A stretch of DNA of 64,000 bases from Limnephilus marmoratus (GCA_917880885.1 OU862934.1:31790734-31854733); one strand, 5' to 3'. Shown: positions 32,601-62,154, numbered from the stretch's first letter. Notes: a model not told the origin generated them from the sequence alone. Translations and numbers: made by a program.

Positions 32601-34914
32601 CCGCAAAAATAATATTTATATATATAGTGGGTGTCTCAAAAGAAAGTTTATATTTAGTGGATCGATTTTAAAAAAAGTAAGGGTTCTATCGAAAAACGTT
32701 TATTAAATACTAAAATACACAATTTGGGAATTAATCTCCTAAAAATAATATCGTCCAAATGTAAACTCTCGCGTTCGCGGCATTCATTTAATCAAAGAGT
32801 AAAATTTCTTACGATGGCTCGGCAAGTAGGCTTCGTGATGGTTGCCATTTTATGACGGATGTTTTCTTTTAATTGCATTAGCGAAGTCCGATTGTTGGCG
32901 TACACTTTAGATATGAGATAACCCCACAGGAAAAGTCCATAGGGGTTATGTCAGGACTACAAGGAGGCCAATTTATATCCCCTCTCCTGGAGATCAATTT
33001 GCCAGAGAAAATTTCACTAACTCGTGGCAGAGACGTATTGGACATATATGATGTTGCTGGACATGACTGTTGACATGTTGGAACCATGTTCTTTGGTTAT
33101 AGCCAGTAAGTTTGTAGGGGTGCAGCATTAGGTCTTTGTGCAAAATGCTGTGTAGCGATGATCTATGCACCGCTATAATCGAAAAGTTTGTGTCGTCACG
33201 AAATAACACTCTCTACGTTTTCTACCGTTCTCGATGATCTTGGTCATCTGGATTTTGGTTTTGTCAGCGTTGTACCGATCTCTTCAAACTTTTTGACCAA
33301 TTTTCGAATGAGATGAATGCTTGGCGCATCATTGAATTAACGAAAACCTCGAATATTACAGAATCTTCTACGCGCTACAGTCGCCGAATCACCATTTTTG
33401 TAAAACGCACGCACGCACAACGCACAGTCGCTCCCGAGAAATGCTCCATAGCGACTGAATTCCCAAGAGCCAGGCTACTGATTGACATACCTTCCGCGCC
33501 CCTCAGAACGGTTGCGTTCACAAGGAAAGCAAACAAATATAAACTTTCTTTTGGGACACCCAGAATATAATTTTTAATGAATTAATTGTGAAATAACACA
33601 AATAATCAAATTAAAAACCCGCGACATTCGGATTGTGAGTCAAGAGACCTACCCCTTGACCATGGAGGCCGTCAACTATCTCCTTCTTCTTTTTGAACGC
33701 TTACTACTAAGCCTTAAGTAATAAATTTAATAAATAGTATGAAATCTTTGTGCAGTTGGAGTGCTGGTGACCTTGATGATTCTACTGACCTTGGGCGCGA
33801 CACAACCACGTGAATGTCCACGAGCGTGTAATTACAATTACGACCCAGTTTGCGCCAGTAGAGGAAATAGAGTCTGGATTACCTTTCCCAACAAATGTGC
33901 CGCTGACATAGACGCCTGTAAAAAACTCGGTGTAAAAGGTAAGAAAGGAAAAAGGAAAGGTTGTTATGAAATTAATTATTTATTTAACGCCCAAATGGCT
34001 TGTATACAACACAGCACATCTTAACCCGTAATTAGGCGCACTAAGAAAATCACACAATTTGTCGCATGGGGTCACTACTGACCCCAAAGAAATAAAGGAA
34101 AATGGAGTGGAAGAAATAAATACAACGATGTTTGTATTACGAAAAATATTAAAACTCGTTTCGGACAGCGTTGTAGTATCCATCATCAGGGCAGATCCGG
34201 TAGATGTATCGATCCGGTAGATCTGCCGGATCTGCCCTGATGATGGACACTACAACGCTGTCCGAAACGTTGGCAAAAGACGGAGGTAGCGCAACACGGC
34301 ATTACTCCCCAAAAACAAATAACGAAAATACTTTTGGCCGTGAAAATCTGTAACCTGCTTCTAATTTAAGTAATTTTTGGTATAGCCGAGATCAACTTTA
34401 AAAATAATACATAATATATTCAGACTCATTAGCAGATTCATCAATTCTGCATCTAATGCAGTAAGCCCTGAAGTATTCCTGACAAATAAATTTACCACAT
34501 TTTTGGCACTTTGGTACTTTTGATACAAATATTGTTACGTAATTGGGCATAAAAATTGTTACATAATTGATAGCATGGGGTCAGCTCCCAAGAGAGCAGC
34601 GACACATGCATAAGTGTTGGCTTTGTATCCGCGACTGATGTGTGAACCCAGCCCAAAAGGGTGTTGATTATTAATAAATAAATTATGAACTACAGTTTTT
34701 TATGAAAATATTTGCCGAAGTCAGGCCTACAATTGGGTCACGAAACGCGCCCCCAAGGTACTTCTTGTGTTATTCCTTATTATCCTTACGTTTTTTTTTC
34801 ATTCAGAATTATTTTCTTTTGTTCTTTGAGGACTGTTCATTATCGTTAAATTAATAATATATATTTATTTTTATTTCAGAATACGCCGAATTCTACAAAG
34901 GAGAGTGCAAATAA
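29681..34914 (+). CDS. Kazal-type serine protease inhibitor B (3 exons)
   Basis: Coding exons 29681-29699, 33756-33938 and 34880-34914 give 78 residues with the same phase-1 introns as A. Signal peptide begins MNFAAIVGVLVTLMILL and is cut near LGATQ. The Kazal domain has six cysteines at 27, 31, 39, 54, 61 and 77 and ends YAEFYKGECK. Relative to A, the stretch around the second cysteine changes from CPQICPYNYDPVC to CPRACNYNYDPVC, so P1 stays Tyr but P2 and P4 change; the next loop is more basic (ASRGNRVW). AATAAA lies at 35001. Intron 1 contains AT-rich DNA, a retroposon, a poly-C run and a mariner; intron 2 contains the hammerhead palindrome. No stop or splice defect is visible, so I expect a functional gene. 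Confidence 0.85.
29767..31670. other. AT-rich intron 1 sequence of gene B
   Basis: No ORF family, repeat boundary or RNA signature recognised. AT-rich, with several homopolymer runs. Confidence 0.4.
31680..32130 (+). repeat. Retroposon (LINE/SINE 3'-end family)
   Basis: Shares CACATTGAACCCCATATTCC with 52070 (CACTGAACCCCAGATTCC) and 62105, then a ...CCTGAGATATTTATTCCCTC end and an A-rich tail near 32120. The body holds no conserved ORF. Confidence 0.55.
32460..32475 (+). repeat. Poly-C run
   Basis: About 16 consecutive C in AT-rich DNA, in intron 1 of gene B. Its length is likely to vary between alleles or assemblies. Confidence 0.8.
32627..33564 (-). mobile_element. Tc1/mariner-type transposon, decayed
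   Basis: Terminal inverted repeats TGGGTGTCTCAAAAGAAAGT and its near-complement at 33535-33562, with TA at the borders. On the minus strand 33087-32878 encodes WPPCSPDITPMDFSCGVISY, close to the WPPRSPDLTPxDFFLWG block of this transposase group, and 33209-32994 encodes an adjacent part in another frame. The protein is broken. Confidence 0.8.
33590..33690 (-). repeat. SINE family B head
   Basis: The minus strand has TTGACTCACAATCCGAATGTC and the ATTTGATTATTTGTG tail of the SINE at 9836. Next to the acceptor of exon 2 of gene B (65 nt). Confidence 0.6.
34155..34200 (-). ncRNA. Hammerhead ribozyme motif, left arm of palindrome
   Basis: Minus strand: CTGATGA at 34189-34183, stem II GGATA/TGTCC, GAAAC then GAG. 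The loop and stem I sequence match the right-arm copy at 34229-34280. Confidence 0.65.
34229..34280 (+). ncRNA. Hammerhead ribozyme motif, right arm of palindrome
   Basis: CTGATGA 34237-34243, perfect stem II GGACA (34245-34249)/TGTCC (34259-34263), GAAAC 34264-34268, then GTT before GGCA, which can pair with TGCC in front of the core. ACGT serves as a 4-bp dimer stem III. All invariant bases are present: the best-preserved hammerhead in the window. The following GGAGGTAGCGCAACACGGCA is the shared 3' sequence of this Penelope-like family (36140, 46765). Confidence 0.75.
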
Positions 34915-35099
34915 AATAATTCAAATTATTGGCTGAATGATGTGATTTTAAAACATTATTTTCATAAATTCTTATAAAACTTTTATTAACATTTTTTTTA
35001 AATAAAAATATTTCGATTACTTCATATTAAAAAATAAATCGTTTATTGACAACAGCTTTCTTTATTATCCCGTCTCATTAAAAGAAAACCCTTTTATTT

Positions 35100-35240
35100 T
35101 AGTTGAGTTGGCATCGCGTTGGAGGCCCACCCAGGCGTCGTGAGTTCAATTTCTCGGCCGGATAAGTCCTCCATCACGCCAAAAGCAACATTTTCTCTTA
35201 CTGTGTTGGTAGCGGAAGATTTTCAAATTTCAATTTTTTA
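35100..35240 (+). repeat. SINE family D copy after gene B
   Basis: GGCATCGCGTTGGAGGCCCA, GAGTTCAATTTCTCGGCCGG, and tail TTTTCTCTTACTGTGTTGGT; position relative to exon 3 matches the copies after A and C. Confidence 0.65.
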
Positions 35241-35559
35241 TAAGAAAAACTCTCTTTTTATAACTTTTGAAGGTTATTCCCAAAGATATTGAAATATAAG
35301 AAGATGTGCTATCTGCAGTTTTTACTAGGTGGAACTGCTTTTCCGGGTGTCGCCGATATTGTTTACCAATTAAAAAATAAACTAAATGATCGAATAATTA
35401 ACGAATAAACCAAATAAACGTTAAACTAAATGAACGAATTATTTCCGTAATCAAACTATATTGTTAACCAATACTATTGCACACCTTCAAAAAATCAACG
35501 AAATGAACAAATTCTTTTCGTGTGCAAACTACTCTAATTAGATCGTAGTCCGCCGACAG

Positions 35560-35945
35560 TTGCGCGGACACCATAGCATATCTCTTTGGTATTTGAATAT
35601 CTTTGGTTATTCCCATCAACGTAATATATCATTGAAGAAGAATATAATAATAATAATCTAAACGAAAATAGGAAAGAGAACAAGAAAAACAGAAAAAGAT
35701 AATGGTCGCAACTGGAACTCAAATTATTTTTTTCATATTACTAGGCAACCACCCTTTTTATTGGAACTAATCATTCTAAGAATTGGTTTGTAACCTAGAT
35801 AGCGTAACGGATAAATATATCCGAGAGGTTCTGGGTTCGAGTCCCATTTGCGACCATTATCTTTTTCTGGTTTTCTGTGTCTTGTTCTCTTTCATATTTT
35901 CTTTTAGATTATTATTGTTATCTTCTTCTTCAATGATATATTTTC
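35560..35945. repeat. Two SINE family C copies in opposite orientation
   Basis: 35785-35945 (plus) has a tRNA-like head with GGGTTCGAGTCCC and tail TTATCTTCTTCTTCAATGAT. 35620-35720 carries the tail and head on the minus strand (GAAGAAGAATATAATAATAA). More copies are at 50580-50790 and 50915-51035. Confidence 0.65.
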
Positions 35946-36059
35946 AAATTCGTTCAGGTTATTCGTAACCCTGGAAAGTTTGGCTTTATTTTTTAAGATT
36001 TTTGAAAGAGATTTTGGTTACCTATTGGTAATGAAAAGGTTAAACACTATTTTTTCGTT

Positions 36060-36215
36060 ATTTGTTTTCGGGGTAGATCTACATCTACCGGATCTGCCCT
36101 GATGATGGACACTGCAAAGCTGTCTAAAACGTTGGCTAAAGAAGGAGGTAACGCAACACGGCATAACATCCCAAAAACAATTAAAGAAAATACTTTTGGG
36201 CTAAAGATGTAGTCA
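36060..36215 (+). mobile_element. Penelope-like fragment with decayed hammerhead
   Basis: CTGATGA at 36099-36105 and stem II GGACA/TGTCT are followed by AAAAC in place of GAAAC, then GTTGGCTAAAGAAGGAGGTA and the family's 3' sequence. Core mutation predicts inactivity. Confidence 0.65.
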
Positions 36216-36239
36216 AAAATTTTAATCAAGAAAAAATTA

Positions 36240-37220
36240 CAGTCTTAAAAAAAATTAATTTGAAACGCATGAAAACGAATAGGCAGTTTATAAACTCGAA
36301 ATTAAAGAATGTAGCCATAAATTATGTGATAAGTGGAGATAAACACAAACTAACGTAATTAAATTAGAATAATTCAATACAAAAGCAAGGGTGACCTAAT
36401 TGAGGAAATATTGTCGAGAAAAACAACGTGATTAGCAGGAAAATTCTATGAAACCAGAGAAATAAGTAAACAAAGATATATCTAAATAGTGCAAAAGGAG
36501 GATGTTGGTGGACGGCACCGCATCTAGATCTATAAAAACCTATATGACACAGGGGAAAAAAGAGGAATTGTTAATATTCCGGACATGACAAGTTGAGAGG
36601 GAGCAGTATGGCGTTGACCTTTTGATCACTGTCTTGGGTGATCATACAAAACATAACTTAACTATTAAAGATTAATTAAGATGCATTTTTTTAAACTGAA
36701 AATTTTCTGTATTTTGTTTGAACGTTAGAAGTTTAAATAAGAACTCTGATGAAACTATAACTTTCCTCGATTGTAGTGAACATTGTCTTTATTTGCTAGT
36801 CATAAATTTTGAAACTGGTTGCATTCCATTATAATTATACAAAATATAAAACTTATTTCCACTTAAATTAATTTGTGATCTTAACCAGTTTCTGGTACAA
36901 ATTATTGTTATTATTTATTCTTACATAATAAAAAAATGAATCGGTACAGTGGTAATGAATACGCAGGAAACCCGTTTATCAAGTCAACATCTTGAATCAC
37001 TCTGAGTCACCGTAAAACACCTGAGTAATTATTTATCCCATCCCAGTAGAAGTAATGACCTTCAGAGTAAACTAGAAAAATATTTATTGTTATTAAGTTT
37101 ATTTTGTAGAACTCTATTTCTTTAATACATTCAATAATGTAATTATTTAATCAATGAACAAGTTCGCTGAATAATTAGTTATTCATTTAATTATTTGGTA
37201 TTCTTATTTACATTTTATAT
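36240..37220. other. Unassigned region
   Basis: No gene or known element seen. It interrupts the segmental duplication relative to the copy after gene A, so at least part is inserted DNA. Confidence 0.35.
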
Positions 37221-37229
37221 CTAATTTAA

Positions 37230-37600
37230 TAATGTTGGCCGCCCTCGTAGCTTATCTGTGCTGAGGTGCCCATTTTTTAGTGAACCGATATTGATGATTC
37301 TTTTTTAATTTGAAAGCTGGTGCTTTCCGTGTGGTCCCATTTCAATTTGGTCCAGTTCTGACAATGACATCCATGAGAAAACCATGTAAGTCTTAAATTT
37401 GCATTAAGTATGTTCGCGACAAATGGACGAATAATTCAATATTACGCCAACCGATTTCGATGATTCTTTTTTTATTTAAAAGGATGTACTTTAAGGGTAG
37501 TTTGATGAGAGTTTGGATAGGTTCTGATTATGCGGTCCATGACAAAGTAAAGGAACTCTTCAATTCTTACGTCATTATGGTACTTGCAACTTGACGCGTG
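37230..37600 (-). mobile_element. RTE-like LINE 3' UTR fragment
   Basis: The reverse complement matches 43050-43340: AAAGAAGAATCATCGAAATC-type phrase, TTCGTCCATTTGTCGCG, TAATGCAAATTTAAGACTTA. The wording is that of a widespread insect RTE 3' end. Confidence 0.65.
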
Positions 37601-37789
37601 CCCGGCGTCTTCACTTGACAGCTCCCCACTCGCTTTCGCTTCGTGCGACACAAGCACATCTCACATCTATAAGTATGTATGTAGTTACAAACATACCTTG
37701 GCTGACACTGACTCCAAAAATAACAAGCGTATTGATGAGTAGAAAAAGTAAGTTGATTATTAAGTTGTAGAAGAATACTCAATTATTTT

Positions 37790-38580
37790 TTTTACTTTTT
37801 AGTGCATATTATTTTGTTTTGGAATAGTTTTTTTTGTTATATTTTTTTATAATACGAAATTCGTTGAAGTTCTTGAAAAATTTTAATAAATATATTATAA
37901 AGTCGGTAATGAAAAAAAAATAAAAATTGTGCATATATTATGAGTTGTGTGAATGATGTGTGTTTTATAATGGTATTTTTGTAACGTGAATATGTTGAGG
38001 TAGTCTTTCCGATAAAAAATTTGTAGTGTTGTTTTTTGTTCTTTAATCCATCTTTTAATTTTGTATTTGAGTTTATTTTTGTTTTTCTCATTTTTTGTAT
38101 CAAGCGAAAGATTGTTGAATGCTTTTATTGCATGGTATTAATTTCCAATTTGCGTGATATTTGTCCAAACCTTGTATTTATCGTCGGAGTTTTTGTTTTC
38201 TCCGTACGTTCGTTTGACTGGTCTGTTAGTGATAGTTTGTGGTTGTTTATTTTGTTGGTTTGTTTCTTGGTCAAAAATTAAGTTTAATAGTGTTTTTTGT
38301 CTTATGTTTAGTACGTCAAATGTGTAGAATATTTGGTCTGTATCAGTCAGTCTATGTATTTTTAGTATTACCTTTACGATGGTTTTCTGTGCGCTTTCTA
38401 TATAATCGATAGCTGAGTTTTTTTGCTCCTCCCCAAGCTATTATTCCATATTCTATTATGAATTGACAAAGTGCAAAATATATATTTTTCATTTGTTTTA
38501 TATTACATATTTATGTTTCTTATGTTTAGGAAAATGTGTATTGTTTTGAGGAGTTTATTTGTGATTATTATTACGCGTGA
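37790..38580 (-). pseudogene. LINE 3' third, related to the 22-26 kb element
   Basis: The minus strand at about 38580-38400 encodes IHIFLNIRNI and KYIFCTL, then a trace of YGIIAWGG; compare IYIFVRLRNIL and YGIIGWGGS in the element at 22255. Many stops. It ends in T-rich plus-strand sequence near 37790. Confidence 0.6.
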
Positions 38581-38589
38581 CAGCTGTTT

Positions 38590-39945
38590 CGCATTCTGAA
38601 AGTATTATCAAACTGTGTTAAGGCCTCTTAACGAAAGACGACACAGACGAAATATTTATAGTATTTCGACAAAGGTTCTTATAATGAACAACTTATTGTT
38701 TTTATTTGCATTCCCTATATTGAGTAAAATTTCGGAAATTATTCATGGTTAAGGTTTCCCTTTAAAGTTTCCCAAATCTCCGAAAAGTTTAAATTTAAAT
38801 TTGACAAAAGGTCTTTAAGTGAGTTATTACCAAACGATGATTCAGGGGTTTCTTTTTCCAGCATAATATGCCACTTGCACCACATTTAAAAAAAAATCGG
38901 TTTAGACAAATATTCTAAGACATTCCGTATTTTTTTTAATCGTATTTTTTTAAACCCTGGCGATTTTTTGAAAATTTCAATCCAAAAATCAGACCATTTT
39001 TTTTAAACCGGAAAGACGGGACATAATTTTATGGGTGCGAAAAAACGATAATTACATAGCCAAAATCATTTAAAAAAAAACAACGTTTTCCACAAGAAAG
39101 GGCACAGGAGAATAACGAGGCATACCAAAAAATTACATCTCATAAATATATTTTTCCTTGATCCATCTTATTGATCATAAATCATTATAATGTTCAACGT
39201 CTTTATTACTAAATCAAATGTAATATACTAAACTTGTACTTGTAAATTACAATAATAATAAGAATATTATAAAATTTGATTTTGTTAAAATCGGCACCAC
39301 TACCATTATACCTCTAAAAACGTAGACATCGTAAAATGTACGGATTTCTCTTCATAAAATCTGTCAAAAAGATAAGTTCGCAGAGAACAAACAATAAATC
39401 TAGTGAACGTTAAATGTCAAATTCAAAAATTCGCCTGAAATCAAAGCGTTGCCATATAAAAAAAATAAATCAGTGTGGAATTTTACAAAATTTATAGGAA
39501 CATTTTCGGAGACAGGTCATTTTCATGTAGTAACGTCAAGGGCCCAAATAATGGATTTATTCATTTAAAAAATAAAAAAAATGTTTTTTTTTTTTAATTT
39601 TTACTAACATTTTTGTAATCTTTGTAAAAAAATCTTTCCATACGATTTTTTTCAAGTCGTTATGAAATCCATGCAAGTGGCCTATTAAGTATTTTAAACT
39701 AAACAGCATATATTGTAAACATATCTGAAAGTGGCCATCGAATTTTTATTGATCAATTACAAGCTAGCTTTCGGATCATAAGAATTTCTGTTCATTTCCA
39801 ACTCCTCTAAAAGATTGAGTTTACGGCCTTTATTTTTTATGTGTAACAGAGTTGGCTTAGTTGTAATAACACAGCAATAATAAATAAAATCACAATTTTT
39901 CAAACATCTCCTATAAAAAAATCAGTCACTTATGGCATGTTTGCA
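38590..39945 (+). repeat. Diverged segmental-duplication copy after gene B
   Basis: 38850-38880 and 39690-39930 match 20850-21140 (TTTTTCCAGCATAAT, AGCTAGCTTTCGGATCATAA, TTTTCAAACATCTCCTATAA). 38890-39680 has no counterpart and no recognised content. Confidence 0.55.
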
Positions 39946-39947
39946 CT

Positions 39948-40298
39948 AGGCAAGTAGTTTAGTCGAGTGGCGAGTTGCTTGACTGGCCAAAAAGCATTCG
40001 TATTTCCGTCGAGTAGAATACATTAGTAAGCGGTGCATTGCAAGACGAACGGGTTGCAATGCAACAAAGTAAATACGCTAATGCTGATTGAACTGTTTAT
40101 TTTAGAAGAGGTGGAAGATGGAATTAGTGAGATGATAGTAAATAAACTACGGATACACACTATGGGGGGCTCGCCCAAAAAAATAGAACTAAATGGATTG
40201 ACTCTACTAAACCGCTGACTAAACTACTCTACTAAAATTATGGTGTTAGGACACGTTTAATTAGTAAATTACTCACTACTCGACTAAACTACTTGCCT
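39948..40298. mobile_element. MITE, 351 bp
   Basis: A perfect 21-bp terminal inverted repeat starts AGGCAAGTAGTTTAGTCGAG (39948) and is complemented at 40278-40298. The element is absent from the paralogous site near 21140, confirming insertion after duplication. A related, larger copy at 53218-60350 has nested insertions. The TAA/TTA-like borders would suit a Harbinger relative; I am not sure. Confidence 0.8.
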
Positions 40299-40560
40299 TA
40301 TGATAATATTACTTGGTTTTTATGATAATTCCGTTAGACATATAAAAAAAATAGAGATTCAATCACTCAACAAAATGTAGCCCGTTTCTCAGAAAGTAAT
40401 AATATTATATAATTTATAAGCCAGTAATAAAACCAAATAAGTTACAAATGGGGAAAATCGAAGGATTAACTAATTCCTAGAATTGATGCTGTAAACAACA
40501 TTTTTCCATTGCATAAATAATATCAACAGATCATTTAAACTACTGGTCAAATCGTTTTAC
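40299..40560 (+). repeat. Segmental-duplication block continued
   Basis: GAGATTCAATCACTCAACAAAA, CACAAATGGGGAAAATCGA-like and GATGCTGTAAACAACAT parallel 21190-21720. Confidence 0.6.
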
Positions 40561-42205
40561 AGATGTATATTGTACCCTGTACTAAATGTACTATTTTATT
40601 TTTATTATTCTGCTTTAGTGTATGTCACGACTGTATGAGAAAAAAATCTTGTTTTGATTTTTTCTAATAGTGAAAAAAGGGTGTTAAACGGAGAGATAAA
40701 ATCAACTATTTTTTTTAAATGATATTTGGATATCATCTTTTTCCTTTCTTGATGGACTCTGAAATTTCACATAATAGAGAAAAACCCACCCTTGTTAAAT
40801 CTTTAAAAATGTTAGATTAACCATTAAAAATGAACTATTTTTAATAAAACACGAAATAAAGGCAATATTTTTATTTATTTATTAAAAAATATATATATTT
40901 ATTTTTTTTAAATTAACTAAATTATTTATTTGAAATTCAAATAGGTACAATATAGATACAATATATTTATTTATGGATCTTTAATGGAAGAGTAGGTACA
41001 CTTTTAATCATTAATTACTTTTACATTTACATTTCTTAGTTTTCTTTTAATTATACATATTATTATTTTTTTTTTATTTTTTTTTTTTTTTTCATGCTTT
41101 CACAGATAATTTGATTTATTTTACTACATTTTTTTTTTTTTTTTTTTATATATATGAATATAATTCAAATTAACTCAAGGCAGTGTATTCAAATACCAGC
41201 AAAATCCTTCTTACTCTCAAGTTTCGGCATTATTAAGTTTTGCGAGACTGAAACTTGAGAGTCTTTGTAAATGATTTTGTAAAAATATACCATATTTGCT
41301 ATGGAAGATTAAACATATTTGGTTTAAAGGAACCATAGTAACTTTTATAACTACAAATAACCCATTTTCAAAACTTTGCAGGTAATTTCATAAATCATAA
41401 ATCATAATTGCATAAAATCTTTTAAACACGTCGTTTTGAACGCATTTGGCACCCTTTGATCGCTCTTAGAATTTAAAAATATATATTTTTTTTAAATGTC
41501 CTACCTAAGAAAGCATCGTGTTGCTAGCTCCAATCTTTGAAGGTACAATTTTTAAAATGGAGACATAATATGCTTGTAGTGTAAGAAAACAATTAAAAAC
41601 ACCTGTATTTTACTGTTTATCCCATATTTTTAGGATAAATTAAAAAAATATAAAAAATAATTAAATTTTTGAATCGCAAGAATTCGTATTATTTATACAG
41701 AATTGGCGTACACAGTATCTATTAAGAGAATATAGCGTATTAGGATGTTTATGTTTTGTCCACAACCTAGTTGATAATCACAGCTATAAATTTAATTCGA
41801 ACGTGCATTTTTTAATATGTATAATGTACACGCTTGATCAATTATTTTGTAGGAAAAAAATATTTCAATCATTTCGGTTCGCGGAATATTGTAATAAATC
41901 ATTTAGAAGAGATGGGATACATCTCTTGTTAAAAATTGAAACTACTAAGTTATATTTGTGATTATTCTAGGTATACAACCCGCGGAAACTTTTGAAATAA
42001 TTCCCAGAAGTGTTTTTAAATATCTCTTCAATAAAATATCTCTTCAAATTTGCCACATTTTGGCCAGCGAACGCTCGAGAGCATTTGCAAATTGGCCAAA
42101 ATGTGGCTTAAAACGTTCCGTTGGTTATAATGATTATTTTAATCACCTCCAATTAGTTCAGAGATGACATTTTGAATATCACAAGTATTGTTTTGTGACA
42201 GATCT
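40561..42205. other. AT-rich spacer with a strong hairpin
   Basis: 40860-41050 matches inverted parts of the hAT element at 46400-46540 and 46820-46900 (TTTGAAATTCAAATAGGTAC), so a hAT relative is present. 42053-42108 has 15-bp perfect arms GCCACATTTTGGCCA / TGGCCAAAATGTGGC around a 26-nt loop. Otherwise nothing recognised. Confidence 0.5.
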
Positions 42206-42207
42206 TA

Positions 42208-42775
42208 ATTTATTTATTTATTTGAGACACAAACAGGATATTCATAAAACATTTTTGTAGGTAATATATGTAAAACAAATTAAAATACAAATATACATAT
42301 CCCTAGACTAGTGTCTGCAGTAATCACATTTGCATATTCACAGAAGCAAACACATGAAAAACAATGTAGGTAAGTATTATTTATACATATCTTGAAACTG
42401 AAATACAAAATTTGAAATACATAATAATAAATAAAAAATATTTATGAAGTAATTATAAAAGTAATGAAAGAACTTTTTTTTTCAGATGCACAAATCGTGG
42501 AGATATTTTTTGAAGCTATTTATATTATTTACAAAAATATCTATGATAGTGTGTATTTTAACAAGATCGTTGTATGATCGAGACATTCTAGATATAGGAT
42601 TAAAATGTACAGTATTATTGGTAAAAATTTCGGTCCAAAATATGTTAAGGTTTCTGGTAGATTTGGGCCTGGCGTATAACTTGATTTGATTGACTAAGTT
42701 ACTATCTACACGATTATTCACAATTTTATAAAGCATTAAGAGGTCATTTATGTTTCATCTTTTAACCTTAGATCA
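42208..42775 (-). mobile_element. 5'-truncated LINE, TAAA tail
   Basis: It ends in AAAT-type repeats (42208-42222 on plus as TTTATTTATTTATTTG). The minus strand 42736-42482 encodes 84 residues beginning MLYKIVNNRVDSNLVNQIKL, matching the LLYKIVHSRLDCPDAINLLS part of the LINE at 16320. Confidence 0.75.
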
Positions 42776-42880
42776 AATGGCTGGAATTCCAAGAATGTTT
42801 CTCCAATGCGTCAAAACACCAGTAAAATTATGAACAATTGAAAGAATTATGCGCAATAATAGTGCGTTTTTTGAACTCGT
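42760..42880 (+). repeat. Duplicated region upstream of Kazal gene C
   Basis: Matches 14700-14830 upstream of gene A (TTAGATCA, CCAAGAATGTTTCTCCAATG, CGTCAAAACACC). The homology is split from the promoter by the inserted LINE end at 43050-43440. Confidence 0.6.
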
Positions 42881-43049
42881 TTTTTGTTTTGTTAAAATAT
42901 TTGTTTTTTTTTTGATTTTTAATGAATCTGAAATACACTCACTAATTTGTCTGAATACGGGTAGACCTACTAAACGTGCTGCTCATATGAGACATACATA
43001 ATTTGACCATAACGACGTGAGGGTCAAATTAAGAGTTTCTTTAATTTGC

Positions 43050-43440
43050 TCCTAAGAAATGAAGAGTTCCGTTACTTTGTCATGGATCCGATAATCAGAA
43101 CCTAACCAAACTCTCATCAAACTACCCTTGAAGTACATCCTTTCCAATAAAAGAAGAATCATCGAAATCGGTTGGCTTGATTTTGAGTTATTCGTCCATT
43201 TGTCGCGCACATACTTAATGCAAATTTAAGACTTATATGGTTTTCTCTTGGATACCATTGTTGGAAATTAACCAAATTAAAATGAGACTACACGGGAAGC
43301 ACCAGCTTTCAAATAAAAAAAGAATCATTAATATCGGTTCACCCAGTCGAAAGTTCTGAGGTAACAAACATAAAAAAAAAAAAAAAAAAAATACAATCGA
43401 ATTGAGAACCTCCTCATTTTGAAGACGTTTAAAAATGAAA
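43050..43440 (+). mobile_element. RTE-like LINE 3' UTR and tail
   Basis: GAAGAATCATCGAAATCGGT, CGGTTCACCCAGTCGAAAGT, an A run at 43373-43390 and TCGAATTGAGAACCTCCTCA, the standard end of a common insect RTE family. Inserted just upstream of the gene C promoter. Confidence 0.7.
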
Positions 43441-43582
43441 AGTTCGAAGATTTAAAAATAATTAAAACCGTTTTAAAAAAACATTACGATTTTTCGTAAA
43501 ATTAAATTCAAACGAGAAATAAATTGACATTTCCTGCATGCATTTTACTGTATACTGTATACTGCGTACAGCTTCTCAGACC

Positions 43583-43589
43583 TATATAA
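43583..43589 (+). promoter_or_regulatory. TATA box of Kazal gene C
   Basis: CTATATAAGTCTG, 73 nt before the ATG; followed by CCGCCACAATATCA as in B. Confidence 0.7.
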
Positions 43590-43655
43590 GTCTGGTATGC
43601 CGCCACAATATCAACAGATAGAACAGTCTATTGTCCAAGAAAAATCAAGATCATC

Positions 43656-61662
<18,007 letters not shown>

Positions 61663-61859
61663 AATAATTCAAATTATGGCTGGATGATTGATTTTGAAAC
61701 ATAATTTCCATAAGGTCTTCACTTGCTTTCAAATTTTTATTAAAAAAATTTTAAATTAATAAATTTCGATTTTTTTGTAACCATGTTCAACTTGTTTATA
61801 TGAAAAAATAAATCGTTTATTGATAACGGAGTTTTTATTACCCCATCTCATTATAACAA

Positions 61860-62150
61860 CCTTTTTATTTTAGTTTAGGTATCGCGTCAGGGGCCCACCC
61901 AGGCGTTGTGAGTTCAACTCCTTGACTGACTTTCAATGTGTGCAGGTATTCTAAACGCCGGAAGGATTGAACCATGCTGCATTTGAAGGGCGAGAATTAG
62001 TACCGCCGCGTAATGTGGTTCGCTACGTTTGGTGTCTTAGAAGGGGTGCCTAGATTCATGAAGTGACTTTCGTCTAGGTCCTGGACGCGGATGACTTGGA
62101 CACACTAAACCCCAGCTTCTTACCCATCTTTGATACCCTTTTCCATCCCA
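61860..62150 (+). repeat. SINE family D fragment and retroposon fragment
   Basis: 61868-61930 has GCGTCAGGGGCCCACCCAGG (family D). 62060-62150 has GGACACACTAAACCCCAGCT, matching 52065. Confidence 0.5.
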
Positions 62151-62154
62151 GAAC

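Noticed and set aside
32627..33564. Terminal repeats as a possible MITE
   Set aside because: A transposase fragment inside shows a decayed Tc1/mariner-type transposon.
34722..34765. CACGAAACGCG as another hammerhead
   Set aside because: No CTGANGA core at a workable distance on either strand.
41040..41160. T-rich tracts as a LINE tail
   Set aside because: No LINE coding sequence attached; part matches hAT interior in reverse.
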